From an uncultured Oxalobacteraceae bacterium (GTDB lineage Bacteria > Pseudomonadota > Gammaproteobacteria > Burkholderiales > Burkholderiaceae), in contig CAMLIL010000006.1 in the NCBI GenBank assembly GCA_946480015.1, positions 32,556-96,555 of the forward strand: DNA of 64,000 bases. The letters run 5' to 3'. The notes beneath the pieces were generated by a model. That model was not told where the DNA came from, ran no database searches, and saw nothing but the letters and a program-made list of their open reading frames with translations. The position numbers and the translations under genes were made by a program. Positions 35,610-44,356 of this stretch are shown here, piece after piece (position 1 is the stretch's first letter; every line of letters starts with the position of its first letter).

Positions 35610-35750
35610 CCAGGGCTCGAACCTGTACCGGTCTGGGCCGCACAGCGGTGTTTACCGGCCAGGATGCGCACTTGGTCATCTTGTCGCGAAAGGCACTTGA
35701 CCAGCGTCAATGGCGACATGAGTTGAGAAATTGCACTGTTTCCATAGCCA

Positions 35751-35756
35751 TATAAT
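35751..35756 (+). promoter_or_regulatory. Possible -10 element of the polysaccharide operon
   Basis: A perfect TATAAT lies about 60 bases before the chain-length gene start. No good -35 sits 16-18 bases upstream; TTGCAC (35731-35736) is only 14 bases away and TTGAGA (35723-35728) is 22 away. It may need an activator. Confidence 0.35.
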
Positions 35757-35817
35757 CCAACGAGTGGAGAAGCGCTAAGCTTCCCCTTGCTGTCCGACCA
35801 ACGGAGATTGCCGCGAC

Positions 35818-37338
35818 ATGGAGGACCTAATCAGCCAGATGCTGTTGCTCATCCGGGGCGTCTGGAAATATCGTTGGATCGCCGTCGCGGTGATGTGGCT
35901 CGTGGCCGTAGCCGGCTGGACCAAGGTTTTCCTGCTGCCGAACGACTATCAGACCTCGGCCCGGGTGTTTGTCGACACCCAAACCATCCTCAAGCCGCTG
36001 TTGGCGAACATGACCAGCGTGCCCAACATCGAACAGCAAGTGTCCATCATGAGCCGCACCCTGCTCAGCCGTCCGAACATCGAGCGCGTCATGCGGATGG
36101 TCGACCTGGACGTGCGCGGCCGCACCCCGCGCGAGCACGAAGCCATGGTCGAGAGCCTCATGACCAGCATCAAAATCTCCGGCACCAGCACCAATGACAT
36201 CTATACCATCAGCTATAGCCAGCACGACCCGCGCCAGGTGCGCGACGTGGTCCAGTCGCTGCTGACCATTTTCGTCGAAGGCAGCTTCAAGGGAAAATCG
36301 GGCGATTCCGCCAAGGCCGTGCAATTCATCGACGAGCAGATCAAAAGCTACGAGGAACGCCTCGTCGCCGCCGAAAACAGTGTCAAGGAATTCAAGCTGC
36401 GCCATGCCGGGCTGCTCCCGCGCCAAGGCGTCGACTACACCGCGCAGCTGGCCATTGCCGCCGACGCGCTCGGCGCGGCACGTCTGGAACTGGCCGAGGC
36501 CGAGCAGTCGCGCGCCGCCATCAAGGCGCAGATCAGCGGCGAACCCAGGCAAGGCGTCAACGTACGCCTGGCGCCTTCCCGCAATCCCGAACTCGACGAG
36601 CGCATCGCCGCCGTCAACAAGAACCTGGATGCCCTGTTGATGCAGTTCACCGAACTGCATCCAGACATCGTCGCCGCGCGCCGCCTGTTGGCCCAGCTGG
36701 AAGCGCGCAAGCTCGAAGAAAGCAAACTGGAAGATGGCGATCCCGGCCGCCATTACAGCCCCATGCTGCAGCAGCTCAAAGTGGCGCTGACGGAAGCGGA
36801 CGCAAAAATTGCAGCCATCAAGGTGCGGGTCCAGGAATACGCCGCACGCCACGACCGCCTGCAACAACAGAGCAATGCGGTACCCGAGGTGGAATCCCAG
36901 CTGGCTCAGCTCAACCGCGACTACGAGATCAACAAGGTCAACTACGAGCAGCTGATCAGCCGGCGCGAAGCGGCCAAACTGTCTGGACAGCTGAGCACCA
37001 CCACCGAGATGATGACCTTCAAGATCATCGATCCCCCCTTCCTGCCGATCGCCCCGGTCGGCCCCAATCGCCTGCTGCTCTACAGCGCGGTGATGCTGGC
37101 CGCGCTGATCTGCGGCCTGGGCGCCGCGACCGGCATCAGCCAGGCCCGTCCAACCTTTTCCGGTCCCGGCGCGATGCGCGAACTGACCGGCCTGAATGTG
37201 CTCGGCACTGTCACGATGAATTGGACACCGGTGGAACAACGCAAGCGCCAGCGCGGCCAGTACCTGTTCGGCCTGGCCTGCGCCATCCTGCTATGCGGGT
37301 ACGGCGCGACGATGGCTTCGGCCCTTCTGATGAACTAA
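35818..37338 (+). CDS. XrtA system polysaccharide chain-length determinant (Wzz/EpsF-like)
   Basis: A 506-residue polysaccharide co-polymerase of the XrtA/PEP-CTERM type. An N-terminal membrane helix (WIAVAVMWLVAVAGW) is followed by the Wzz domain with ARVFVDTQTILKPLL, then long periplasmic coiled coil (about residues 150-400), a PPFLPIAPVGPNRLLLYSAVML proline-rich C-terminal helix, and a last hydrophobic segment. It controls polymer chain length and pairs with the separately encoded tyrosine kinase next door (31 bases on), together equivalent to a Wzc-type protein. ACGGAG lies ahead of the ATG. It heads the plus-strand run chain-length, kinase, glycosyltransferase, deacetylase. Confidence 0.92.
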   Translation: MEDLISQMLLLIRGVWKYRWIAVAVMWLVAVAGWTKVFLLPNDYQTSARVFVDTQTILKPLLANMTSVPNIEQQVSIMSRTLLSRPNIERVMRMVDLDVRGRTPREHEAMVESLMTSIKISGTSTNDIYTISYSQHDPRQVRDVVQSLLTIFVEGSFKGKSGDSAKAVQFIDEQIKSYEERLVAAENSVKEFKLRHAGLLPRQGVDYTAQLAIAADALGAARLELAEAEQSRAAIKAQISGEPRQGVNVRLAPSRNPELDERIAAVNKNLDALLMQFTELHPDIVAARRLLAQLEARKLEESKLEDGDPGRHYSPMLQQLKVALTEADAKIAAIKVRVQEYAARHDRLQQQSNAVPEVESQLAQLNRDYEINKVNYEQLISRREAAKLSGQLSTTTEMMTFKIIDPPFLPIAPVGPNRLLLYSAVMLAALICGLGAATGISQARPTFSGPGAMRELTGLNVLGTVTMNWTPVEQRKRQRGQYLFGLACAILLCGYGATMASALLMN

Positions 37339-37369
37339 CCCTTGATGGTTCCCGCAGCAGAGGCATTGT

Positions 37370-38125
37370 ATGGACACCAGCACTTCGCCAGACAGCGTGA
37401 CAGCGCCCCATTACATCGACATCAATCTCGCGCGCCTGCACCAGATGGGCATGGTCACCCACGACGGTGGGCGCACCGCAGCCGCCGAGGACTTCCGCAT
37501 CATCAAGCGCCCGCTGCTGCGCACCGCGCTGGCGGCAGTGGCCGCCGGAACCCCCAACGGCAACCTGATCGTCGTCACCAGCGCGCTGCCCGGCGAGGGC
37601 AAGACCTATTGTGCGATCAACCTGGCCATGAGCATCGCCATGGAAAAGGACCACACCGTGCTGCTGGTCGATGCCGACGTGGCCCGGCCCTCGGTGCTCA
37701 AAGTGCTCGGCCTGCCGCCCGCACCGGGCTTGATGGACATCCTGCTAAGCGACGACATGGATGCCTCCGACGTCATCTTGCGCACCAATATTCCCGCCTT
37801 AAGCCTGCTGCCGGCCGGACGCAACAACAAACATGCGACCGAACTGCTGGCCAGTCAAGCGATGAGCATGCTGCTGGCCGAGATCGCCAGCCGCTATCCC
37901 GACCGAATCGTTATTTTCGATTCACCGCCGCTGTTGCTCACGACCGAAGCCAATGTGCTGGCCGCCCAGATGGGCCAGGTGGTGATGGTGATCGAAGCCG
38001 AAACCACCACCCAGCGCGACGTACGCGAAGCCTTGCGGCGGCTCGACGGCTGCAAACGCGTTGAGCTCATCTGCAACAAGGCGCGCGGTTTCCCAGGCGG
38101 CGACTATTACGGTTACTACGATTGA
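37370..38125 (+). CDS. XrtA-associated tyrosine autokinase (BY-kinase)
   Basis: A 251-residue cytoplasmic bacterial tyrosine kinase that should phosphorylate itself and regulate polymer assembly with the chain-length protein. Visible are the Walker A SALPGEGKT, Walker A' VLLVDADVARPS and Walker B IVIFDSPPLLLTTEA. The C-terminal tyrosine cluster is GGDYYGYYD, with four Tyr in seven residues. It has no membrane segment, as expected when Wzz is a separate protein. The stop overlaps an in-frame TTG of the next gene, but that gene probably starts later. Confidence 0.93.
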   Translation: MDTSTSPDSVTAPHYIDINLARLHQMGMVTHDGGRTAAAEDFRIIKRPLLRTALAAVAAGTPNGNLIVVTSALPGEGKTYCAINLAMSIAMEKDHTVLLVDADVARPSVLKVLGLPPAPGLMDILLSDDMDASDVILRTNIPALSLLPAGRNNKHATELLASQAMSMLLAEIASRYPDRIVIFDSPPLLLTTEANVLAAQMGQVVMVIEAETTTQRDVREALRRLDGCKRVELICNKARGFPGGDYYGYYD

Positions 38126-38202
38126 CACAGCAACGGCTGGCCGGGCGCCGCACCGGCCAGCCAGAAACCAGTGCGGCCAACCAACCTGTCTCGGAGTCGA
38201 TG

Positions 38203-39390
38203 ATGACTGCCACCCTTGAACCACCGCGGCTGGTGGTCCATTTGATCCACCAGCTCGATGTCGGAGGCCTGGAAAACGGCCTGATTAACCTGATCAAACA
38301 CATGCCGCCGGAACGCTACCGGCACGCCATCGTCACCCTGAAAGACTATTCGGCCTACCACGAACATATCCGCGCGCGCGGGGTCGAAATCATCAGCCTG
38401 CACAAACGCGAGGGCAAGGATTTCGGCCACTACCTGCGCATGTTCAAGACCTTGCGTGCGCTCCAGCCCGACCTGATCCACACCCGCAATCTGTGCGGCC
38501 TGGAAGGCCAGCTGGTGGCGGCGCTGGCCGGCGTCAAGCGGCGCGTGCACGGCGAACACGGGCGCGACATGGCCGACGCCAACGGCAACCGCCTCAAATA
38601 CCAGCTGCTGCGCCGTCTGCTGCGCCCCCTCATCGGCCACTTCATCGCCGTCAGCGTCGACCTCGAACACTGGCTGATCGACTCCGTCGGCGCCGAACCC
38701 GGACGCGTGTCGCAGATTCCCAACGGCGTCGACAGCATCCAGTACCATCCGCGCCTGGGGCCGCCCGCCGCGGTGGGCCCGGACGATTTCATGCAGGACA
38801 ACGCCTTCGTGGTGGGCAGCGTCGGGCGCATTGACGAACTGATGGACTATCCCGGCCTGGTGGAAGCCTTCCTCCGCCTGATCGCATCGCCGCACCCGGC
38901 CCACCAGCGCATGCGCCTGCTGATCGTGGGCGACGGGCCGCGCCGCGCCGACTGCCTCGATCTGCTCACCCGCGCCGGCGCCTCGCACCGCGCCTGGCTG
39001 CCCGGAGAACGCAGCGACGTCGCCCAGCTGCTGCGCGCCATGGACGTGTTCGTGCAGCCCTCGCTATCCGACAGCGCCACCAACACCATCCTCGAAGCGA
39101 TGGCTACCGGCCTGCCGGTGGTTGCTACTGCGGTCGGCGTCAACCCCGTACTGGTGCACTCCGGCTTTACCGGCATCCTGGTGCCGCCGCGCGCCCCGGA
39201 ACTGATGGCCGCCGCGATTGCCGACTACTGCCGGATTCCCGAGATGGGCGCGCGCCACGGAATGCGCGCGCGCAGCCGCGTGATCGCCCGCCACAGTCTG
39301 CCCGAAATGGCCCGCAACTACCTGGCCGTCTACGATGCCTTGACCCGTCCCGACCGACCGCCGTGCACCCGCGGCAGCAGCCCGACCTGA
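38203..39390 (+). CDS. XrtA/PEP-CTERM system-associated glycosyltransferase
   Basis: A GT4-type (GT-B fold) glycosyltransferase of 395 residues, close to the group linked with exosortase A loci. The N-terminal domain begins LVVHLIHQLDVGGLENGLINLIKHMP, the usual acceptor-side glycine loop. The C-terminal domain has VGSVGRIDELMDYPGLVEAF, LLIVGDGPRR, and FVQPSLSDSATNTILEAMATGLPVVAT containing the E-x7-E nucleotide-sugar motif. The start is put at 38203, with GGAG at 38193-38196; the frame is open to 38122, overlapping the kinase stop. Sugar specificity is unknown. Confidence 0.9.
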   Translation: MTATLEPPRLVVHLIHQLDVGGLENGLINLIKHMPPERYRHAIVTLKDYSAYHEHIRARGVEIISLHKREGKDFGHYLRMFKTLRALQPDLIHTRNLCGLEGQLVAALAGVKRRVHGEHGRDMADANGNRLKYQLLRRLLRPLIGHFIAVSVDLEHWLIDSVGAEPGRVSQIPNGVDSIQYHPRLGPPAAVGPDDFMQDNAFVVGSVGRIDELMDYPGLVEAFLRLIASPHPAHQRMRLLIVGDGPRRADCLDLLTRAGASHRAWLPGERSDVAQLLRAMDVFVQPSLSDSATNTILEAMATGLPVVATAVGVNPVLVHSGFTGILVPPRAPELMAAAIADYCRIPEMGARHGMRARSRVIARHSLPEMARNYLAVYDALTRPDRPPCTRGSSPT

Positions 39391-39412
39391 TTCGAGTCGC
39401 CGAAAGCCACCC

Positions 39413-40309
39413 ATGCAGCTTCCCCTGTCGATACTCATTTACCACCGCGTCGCCGCCCGTCCCGATCCCTTATTCCCCGAGTGCGTCGACGCGCGCCGTT
39501 TCGAGCATCACCTGCGCTTGCTGACACGCTGGTTTCGCGTGCTGCCGCTGCAGCTGGCGGTGCGCCAGCTGCGCGAGCGCACCTTGCCCAGCCGCGCCGT
39601 CTGCATCACCTTCGACGACGGCTACGCCGACAGCGCCGAAGTGGCGCTGCCGCTGCTGCAGCGTTATGGCGTAAGCGCCACCTTCTTCATCGCCAGTGCT
39701 TTTCTCGACGGCGGCAGCCTGTGGAGCGACACCGTGATCGATACGGTGCGCAACGCTCCGGGCGAGCGTCTCAACCTCGGCAAGAGCGGCTTCGGCGTGT
39801 ACGACATCGCCTGCAGCGGCCGGCGGCGCGCCGTGATCGACATGTTGATCGAAACGCTCAAGGCCCTGCCGCCGGACGAACGCCTGCAGCGCGTCGCCGC
39901 CATGGCGCGCCGCACCTGTGGCGGCATGCTGTGTCCCGACCAGTTGCTGGCCCTGCACCGCGCCGGCATGGACATCGGCGCGCACACCGTCAGCCATGCA
40001 GTGCTCACCGCCATGTCCAACGCTGATGCGCGCATTGAGATCGCGGCGGGCCGTGCCCGGCTGGAAGAAGTCATTCAGTCGCCGGTCACACTGTTTGCCT
40101 ATCCGAACGGACGTCCTGGACGCGATTTCGAGCAACGCCATGCGAATATGCTGCGTTCGCAGGGATTCGCTGCCGCGGTCACCACCGCATGGGGCGCCGC
40201 ACGCGCCAGCACCGACCCGTTCGAGCTGCCGCGCTTTACGCCGTGGGATCGCAGCAGCAGCGGCTTCCTGCTGCGTATGGGCAGCAATCTGCTGAATGCA
40301 CCGGTTTGA
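39413..40309 (+). CDS. Polysaccharide deacetylase family protein
   Basis: A 298-residue NodB-homology carbohydrate esterase (CE4). The catalytic motif 1 is CITFDDGYADS, containing the metal-binding Asp pair, and motif 2 is DIGAHTVSHAVL, with the metal-binding His residues in HTVSH. A further block is LFAYPNGRPG. It probably removes N-acetyl groups from the exopolysaccharide or its precursor. No signal peptide is visible at the start, which begins directly with the barrel strand LPLSILIYHRV. It ends the plus-strand polysaccharide run, and its last 74 bases overlap the convergent methyltransferase gene. Confidence 0.9.
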   Translation: MQLPLSILIYHRVAARPDPLFPECVDARRFEHHLRLLTRWFRVLPLQLAVRQLRERTLPSRAVCITFDDGYADSAEVALPLLQRYGVSATFFIASAFLDGGSLWSDTVIDTVRNAPGERLNLGKSGFGVYDIACSGRRRAVIDMLIETLKALPPDERLQRVAAMARRTCGGMLCPDQLLALHRAGMDIGAHTVSHAVLTAMSNADARIEIAAGRARLEEVIQSPVTLFAYPNGRPGRDFEQRHANMLRSQGFAAAVTTAWGAARASTDPFELPRFTPWDRSSSGFLLRMGSNLLNAPV

Positions 40310-40874
40310 TCGCCAGCAGCTCGGTTCCGGTGCCCGCCAGACGTGCCAGCAAACGCTTTGGCGCCAGCCTGCCCACGAGCGTCCACCACGCCCGAGCCAG
40401 CGGAGCGCGCCGCGCCAGATCGAAGCGATCCAGCACCAGCATGCCTTGTCCGGCAAGATAGCGCCGTACGCCCGCGCCCGCGGCGGACAAGTACAGCGCA
40501 CCTCCCGGCTTGAGCACGCGCACCAACTCATCGAGACAAACCTCGGCGTGCGCCAGGCATAGATCCATGCTGCGATCGTCCCAGGGCAAGGCGTGCGTAC
40601 GCGCCACCTCGAACGCGATCTCCAGCCCCGCGTGGCGGGAATGCCTGCGTGCCAGCGCGATCAGCGCGCGGTTCCGGTCCACGCCGAACACTTCATGGCC
40701 GCGTTCGGCCCACAGCCGGCATGCGGCACCGTCCCCGCAAGCGGCATGGGCAACCCGAAGCGGCACGCCGGCGCCGCCGCGCCGGCCCAGCGCCGCCATG
40801 ATGCGCGCATGGACTACGCACGCCTCGCTATCCCATGCGTACTGCCCCTCTTCAGCAGCACGAACGATACTCAC
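40236..40874 (-). CDS. Class I SAM-dependent methyltransferase
   Basis: A methyltransferase of about 212 residues. Motif I is VAHAACGDGAACRLWAERGHEVFGVDRN, slightly divergent in its first glycine, the acidic loop is GVDRN, and motif III/IV region is LPWDDRSMDLCLAHAEVCLDELVRVLKPGGALYLS. The substrate is unknown. The preferred start is GTG at 40874, whose last two bases are the first two of the ligase stop (GTGA overlap), so it is translated from the ligase message. Its 3' end overlaps the convergent deacetylase by 74 bases, and the last 20 residues are Cys-rich and probably non-conserved. Confidence 0.75.
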   Translation of the reverse strand: MSIVRAAEEGQYAWDSEACVVHARIMAALGRRGGAGVPLRVAHAACGDGAACRLWAERGHEVFGVDRNRALIALARRHSRHAGLEIAFEVARTHALPWDDRSMDLCLAHAEVCLDELVRVLKPGGALYLSAAGAGVRRYLAGQGMLVLDRFDLARRAPLARAWWTLVGRLAPKRLLARLAGTGTELLAIKPVHSADCCPYAAGSRCCCDPTA

Positions 40875-42442
40875 GGCAGCGCGCAAGCCTGTGGCGCCAG
40901 TTCGGCCCGCAGCGCCCGCCGGTCGATTGCTCCGCCGGGCAGGCGTGGCAAGCCGGTGGGCCTCATTTCAATCCGAGCCGGCAGCATGTACGCCGGCAGT
41001 TTGGCGCGGCATGCCGCCAACAGCACAGCGGCGTCCACGTCGATGCCGGCGCGCGCCTGCACCACCAGCACAATGCACTGTCCCAGCACCGGATGCGGCA
41101 CGCCAACCGCTCCAGCCGCAACCACCAGCCCCGTGGCGCACACCACCTCTTCGACCTCGCTCGGACCGACGCGATATCCGGCCGTCTGAATCAGGTCGTC
41201 GTGCCTTCCCAGATAATACAGATAGCCGTCTTCATCCATGCGCACGGTGTCGCCGCTCCACAGAGCAGTCTCGGCATGCGGCACGCCAGCCACCGAAGGC
41301 AGTGGACGGAAGCGCTCGGCCGTCGCGGCCGGATCGTTCCAGTAGCCCAGCGCCACCAGCGGGCCGCGCTGCACCAGCTCACCGGCCTCGTTGGCGGCAC
41401 ACGGGCGGCCGTCCGGGGCTACCACCAACACCTCGGCATTGGGCACCGCCTTGCCGATCGAATCGGCACGCCGCGCCAGCTGATGCGGTGCAAGATAAGT
41501 GGCGCAGAAGCCTTCGGCGTGCCCGTGCATCAAATACACCGCGCTATGTGGCAGGCGCGCGCGCAGCGCCGCCACCGTGGCAGGCGCCAGCGCGCCACCG
41601 CTATTGGTGACATAGCGCAGCCGCTGGCATCCGTGCCACTCGATCGCCGCCAACTGGGTCCACAGCGGCGGGACTGCGGCCAGCCCGGTGATGCGTTCAC
41701 GTGCCACGATTTCCGGAATATCGCGCACCAGCAGCTGATTCATCAGCACGGTCGCCGCACCCGACGCGAAGGCGCTGGTCAGCTGCGCCAGGCCATCGGC
41801 ACTGCACAGCGGTAGCGCCGCCAGGATGCGGTCCTGGTGACTATTACCCAGACAGCGCGCCAGGCTTTGCGCGCCGGCTACCAGATTGCGATGCGACAGC
41901 ACCACTCCCTTGGGTTGGCCGCTGGCGCCTGCGACGTACAGCAAGGCCGCGATATCGCTTTCGATGCAGCGGTGCGCCGGCCGCGTGCCATTGTCGAGGC
42001 AATCGCGCCAGCGTTGCACGGACAGTCCGGGCAGGGATACTTGCTCGGGACCGGTATGCAGAACATGGCGCAGCGCAGTGCACTGCGCCAGCACCAGATC
42101 TAGCACCCCCAGGCGTGCGGGCGAACTGACCAGCACGCGCGCGCCGCTGTCGCGAAGGATATGAGCAACCTGCGCCGGCTTGAGTTGCGGATCGATCGGC
42201 ACGAATACGCCGCCGGCGGCGGACGCGCCGAACATCGCCAGGACCGCTTCCTCGCGCTTTTCCAGGAATACGGCAACCCGGTCATGCCGCTCCAACCCCA
42301 ATCCCAACAAGGCCTGCGCAGCCTGGCCAACGGCGTCAGACAAGGTCGCATAATCGTAGCCTGTGTCGGCATAGCGCAGGGCCAGTGCCGCAGGTGTGCG
42401 CCACGCCATGTCGCCGATCAATTCATGAATGAGCTGGGCCAT
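40871..42442 (-). CDS. Acyl-CoA ligase (AMP-forming)-like protein, exosortase A associated, with altered catalytic motifs
   Basis: A 523-residue ANL-superfamily protein that aligns with the exosortase A-associated acyl-CoA ligases, as judged by GVFVPIDPQLKPAQVAHILRDSGARVLV, ERITGLAAVPPLWTQLA, DSIGKAVPNAEVLVV and GRHDDLIQTAGYRVGPSEVEEV. Several catalytic motifs are changed. The phosphate-binding loop reads YVAGASGQPKG where family members have YTSGSTGxPKG; the A5 motif is HGHAEG instead of YGxTE; and the C-terminal Lys motif (NGKIDR) reads GGAIDR, so the adenylation lysine is missing. The protein may be impaired or may act in a different reaction. It starts at 42442 and is coupled to the methyltransferase gene downstream. 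Confidence 0.88.
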   Translation of the reverse strand: MAQLIHELIGDMAWRTPAALALRYADTGYDYATLSDAVGQAAQALLGLGLERHDRVAVFLEKREEAVLAMFGASAAGGVFVPIDPQLKPAQVAHILRDSGARVLVSSPARLGVLDLVLAQCTALRHVLHTGPEQVSLPGLSVQRWRDCLDNGTRPAHRCIESDIAALLYVAGASGQPKGVVLSHRNLVAGAQSLARCLGNSHQDRILAALPLCSADGLAQLTSAFASGAATVLMNQLLVRDIPEIVARERITGLAAVPPLWTQLAAIEWHGCQRLRYVTNSGGALAPATVAALRARLPHSAVYLMHGHAEGFCATYLAPHQLARRADSIGKAVPNAEVLVVAPDGRPCAANEAGELVQRGPLVALGYWNDPAATAERFRPLPSVAGVPHAETALWSGDTVRMDEDGYLYYLGRHDDLIQTAGYRVGPSEVEEVVCATGLVVAAGAVGVPHPVLGQCIVLVVQARAGIDVDAAVLLAACRAKLPAYMLPARIEMRPTGLPRLPGGAIDRRALRAELAPQACALP

Positions 42443-42525
42443 GATGTCCTCAGGAAATGCTTTACGCGAGAGAATTCATGATTGAGAAAAAGCGCAAGTC
42501 ACCCCTTGATATTCCTCAAGCACCA

Positions 42526-42546
42526 GGCAGCCTGGCTGCCAGCCAG
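42526..42546. promoter_or_regulatory. Overlapping palindromes between ligase and hydrolase genes
   Basis: GGCAGCC (42526-42532) and GGCTGCC (42534-42540) form a dyad around one base. An overlapping dyad CTGGCT (42532-42537) and AGCCAG (42541-42546) follows. Both lie in the 266-base divergent region and could be an operator. No GG-10-GC sigma-54 promoter was found here. Confidence 0.3.
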
Positions 42547-42708
42547 TGCATCGCGCGCGATTGTGCGGCCTCAACTCAGCGCATGCTCAGAGGTGTCTAA
42601 TTGTTACGGTTCCGAGCCACTATCGAGCGGGGGGAACCCTCTCACCACGACGCGCCCCCCTATTCACGGACTGCAACGGCGCGCACCCGTTCGTAAAGGA
42701 GACATTCC

Positions 42709-43557
42709 ATGAATGCACCGTTGTTGCCAACCCCACACGCCGAGCCCTTCTTCTTCGACCTGGAACCGGGCACCCGATTCAGCCTGTACCACGCGCCAGC
42801 CCCGCAGATGCCGGCGCGCGGCGCCATCCTGTACGTCCACCCCTTCGCCGATGAGCTCAACCATTCACGCCGCATGGCCGCCCTGCAGGCGCGCCGCTTT
42901 GCCGCGCTCGGTTACGCGGTGCTCCAGATCGACCTGTTTGGCTGCGGCGACAGTTGCGGAGACTTCCATTGCGCCCGCTGGGAGCAGTGGCGGCGCGACC
43001 TGACCGTGGTCTTCGCCTGGCTGGGCGAGCGCTGCGCCGGCCCGCGCTATGTATGGGGGGTGCGCCTTGGCGCGCTGCTGGCGCTCGATTTCGCGCGCAC
43101 TGCACCGGTCGATGGGCTGGTGCTGTGGCAACCCTACATGAACGGGCGTATGGCAATCAACCAGTTCCTGCGCCAGCGCCTGTCGACCGATCTGCAGCGC
43201 GGCGTCCCGCTGGCGGCGCGCACGACGGCCGCGCTGCGCGCTCGCATGGCCGCGCACGGCATGATCGAAGTAAACGGCTACGAACTCGCGGCGCCACTGG
43301 CCAAGGCCATCGATGCCTGCGACGCCAGCGCCATGGTGTTACCGGCCTGCCCGGTCCACTGGTTCGCCACCGGCACCACGGCGCCCACCCGGCTGGCCCC
43401 GATCGCAGCACGGCTGGCATCCGAATGGGCGAACCACGGCACCACCTTGCATTTTCATGCACTCGCCGGCGTACCGTTCTGGTCACGCCCCGACCTGCCT
43501 GAGTGTCCCGCCCTGCTGGAAGCGACCAGCACGGCTTTCTGTCCGGGGGCAACATGA
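42709..43557 (+). CDS. Exosortase A system-associated hydrolase 2 (alpha/beta fold)
   Basis: A 282-residue alpha/beta-hydrolase-fold protein with the starting block GAILYVHPFADELNHSRRMAALQARRFAALGY, followed by QIDLFGCGDS. The nucleophile-elbow region reads YVWGVRLGALLALD, so the usual GxSxG serine is replaced by GVRLG. I recall similar GLRLG forms in this family, so the loss may be normal for it. A strong AAAGGAGAC (42696-42704) precedes the ATG. Coupled by a 4-base overlap to hydrolase 1. Function is unknown; both hydrolases occur only alongside exosortase A loci. Confidence 0.85.
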   Translation: MNAPLLPTPHAEPFFFDLEPGTRFSLYHAPAPQMPARGAILYVHPFADELNHSRRMAALQARRFAALGYAVLQIDLFGCGDSCGDFHCARWEQWRRDLTVVFAWLGERCAGPRYVWGVRLGALLALDFARTAPVDGLVLWQPYMNGRMAINQFLRQRLSTDLQRGVPLAARTTAALRARMAAHGMIEVNGYELAAPLAKAIDACDASAMVLPACPVHWFATGTTAPTRLAPIAARLASEWANHGTTLHFHALAGVPFWSRPDLPECPALLEATSTAFCPGAT

Positions 43558-44345
43558 AATACAGTCAACGCGCCTTAGGCTTCTTCTGTCACGGAAGCCG
43601 TCTGCTCGGCATTGTCGATGTTCCCGAACGGCCAGTGACGCGCGGCGTCCTGGTCCTGTCGGGTGCACGGCAATACCGGGTCGGCCCGCATCGTCAGTTC
43701 ACGCTGCTGGCCAGGATGCTGGCGCCGCGCGGCATTCCCGTCATGCGCTTCGATTGCCGCGGCATGGGCGACAGCGAAGGCCGCCCGCGTCGCTTCGACG
43801 CGCTGGACGACGATCTGCACGCCGCCATCAACGAGTTTTTCCGGCAGGTGCCGGAGATGAAAGAGGTCGTCCTGTGGGGACTGGACGATGCGGCCACCGC
43901 CGCCACGCTGTACGCCCGCTCCGATACCCGGGTCAGAGCACTGATTCTGCTCAATCCCTGGATCCGCGTGCCGGACGGCGCAGAGCGCGGCAAGGATGCA
44001 TCCCATCCGCGCTCGGGCGAACTGGGCTTCTGGCGTCGCATCGCCGGCAGCCAGCGCGACACCCTCGTTGCGTCTGACGCGGCACGCCAGCATCAGCGCG
44101 CCGCCGTGGACGGCGAACTGCCGCTGGAGCAGCGCTTTATGGCCAGCCTGGGCTCCTTTGCGGGGCACACACTGGTCATTCTCGGCGGCGCCGACCCGCA
44201 GGCCAAGACCTTCGTCGAGCTACTCGATCGCAACGTCAGCCACGTGCGCCGGGTGACCATCGCCGATGCCGACCACCACTTCGCCAGGCGCACCTGGCGC
44301 GACGAAGTGGCCGAAGCCAGCGCCAACTGGATCGTATCCTGGTAA
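43554..44345 (+). CDS. Exosortase A system-associated hydrolase 1 (alpha/beta fold)
   Basis: A 263-residue alpha/beta-hydrolase-fold protein with GVLVLSGARQYRVGPHRQFTLLARMLAPRGIPVMRFDCRGMGDSEG, the strongly conserved start of this exosortase-associated family. The nucleophile region is LWGLDDAATAATLY; as I recall, relatives have LWGLCDAASA, so the Cys/Ser positions are changed to Asp/Thr. A late ADHHFA may supply the His of a triad. The ATG overlaps the hydrolase 2 stop (ATGA), replacing an in-frame start 17 codons earlier. It converges with prsR. Confidence 0.85.
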   Translation: MKYSQRALGFFCHGSRLLGIVDVPERPVTRGVLVLSGARQYRVGPHRQFTLLARMLAPRGIPVMRFDCRGMGDSEGRPRRFDALDDDLHAAINEFFRQVPEMKEVVLWGLDDAATAATLYARSDTRVRALILLNPWIRVPDGAERGKDASHPRSGELGFWRRIAGSQRDTLVASDAARQHQRAAVDGELPLEQRFMASLGSFAGHTLVILGGADPQAKTFVELLDRNVSHVRRVTIADADHHFARRTWRDEVAEASANWIVSW

Positions 44346-44356
44346 GCCAGGCCGCA

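Noticed and set aside
35731..35756. TTGCAC with TATAAT as a standard sigma-70 promoter for the polysaccharide operon
   Set aside because: The spacing is only 14 bases; I list the -10 alone with low confidence.
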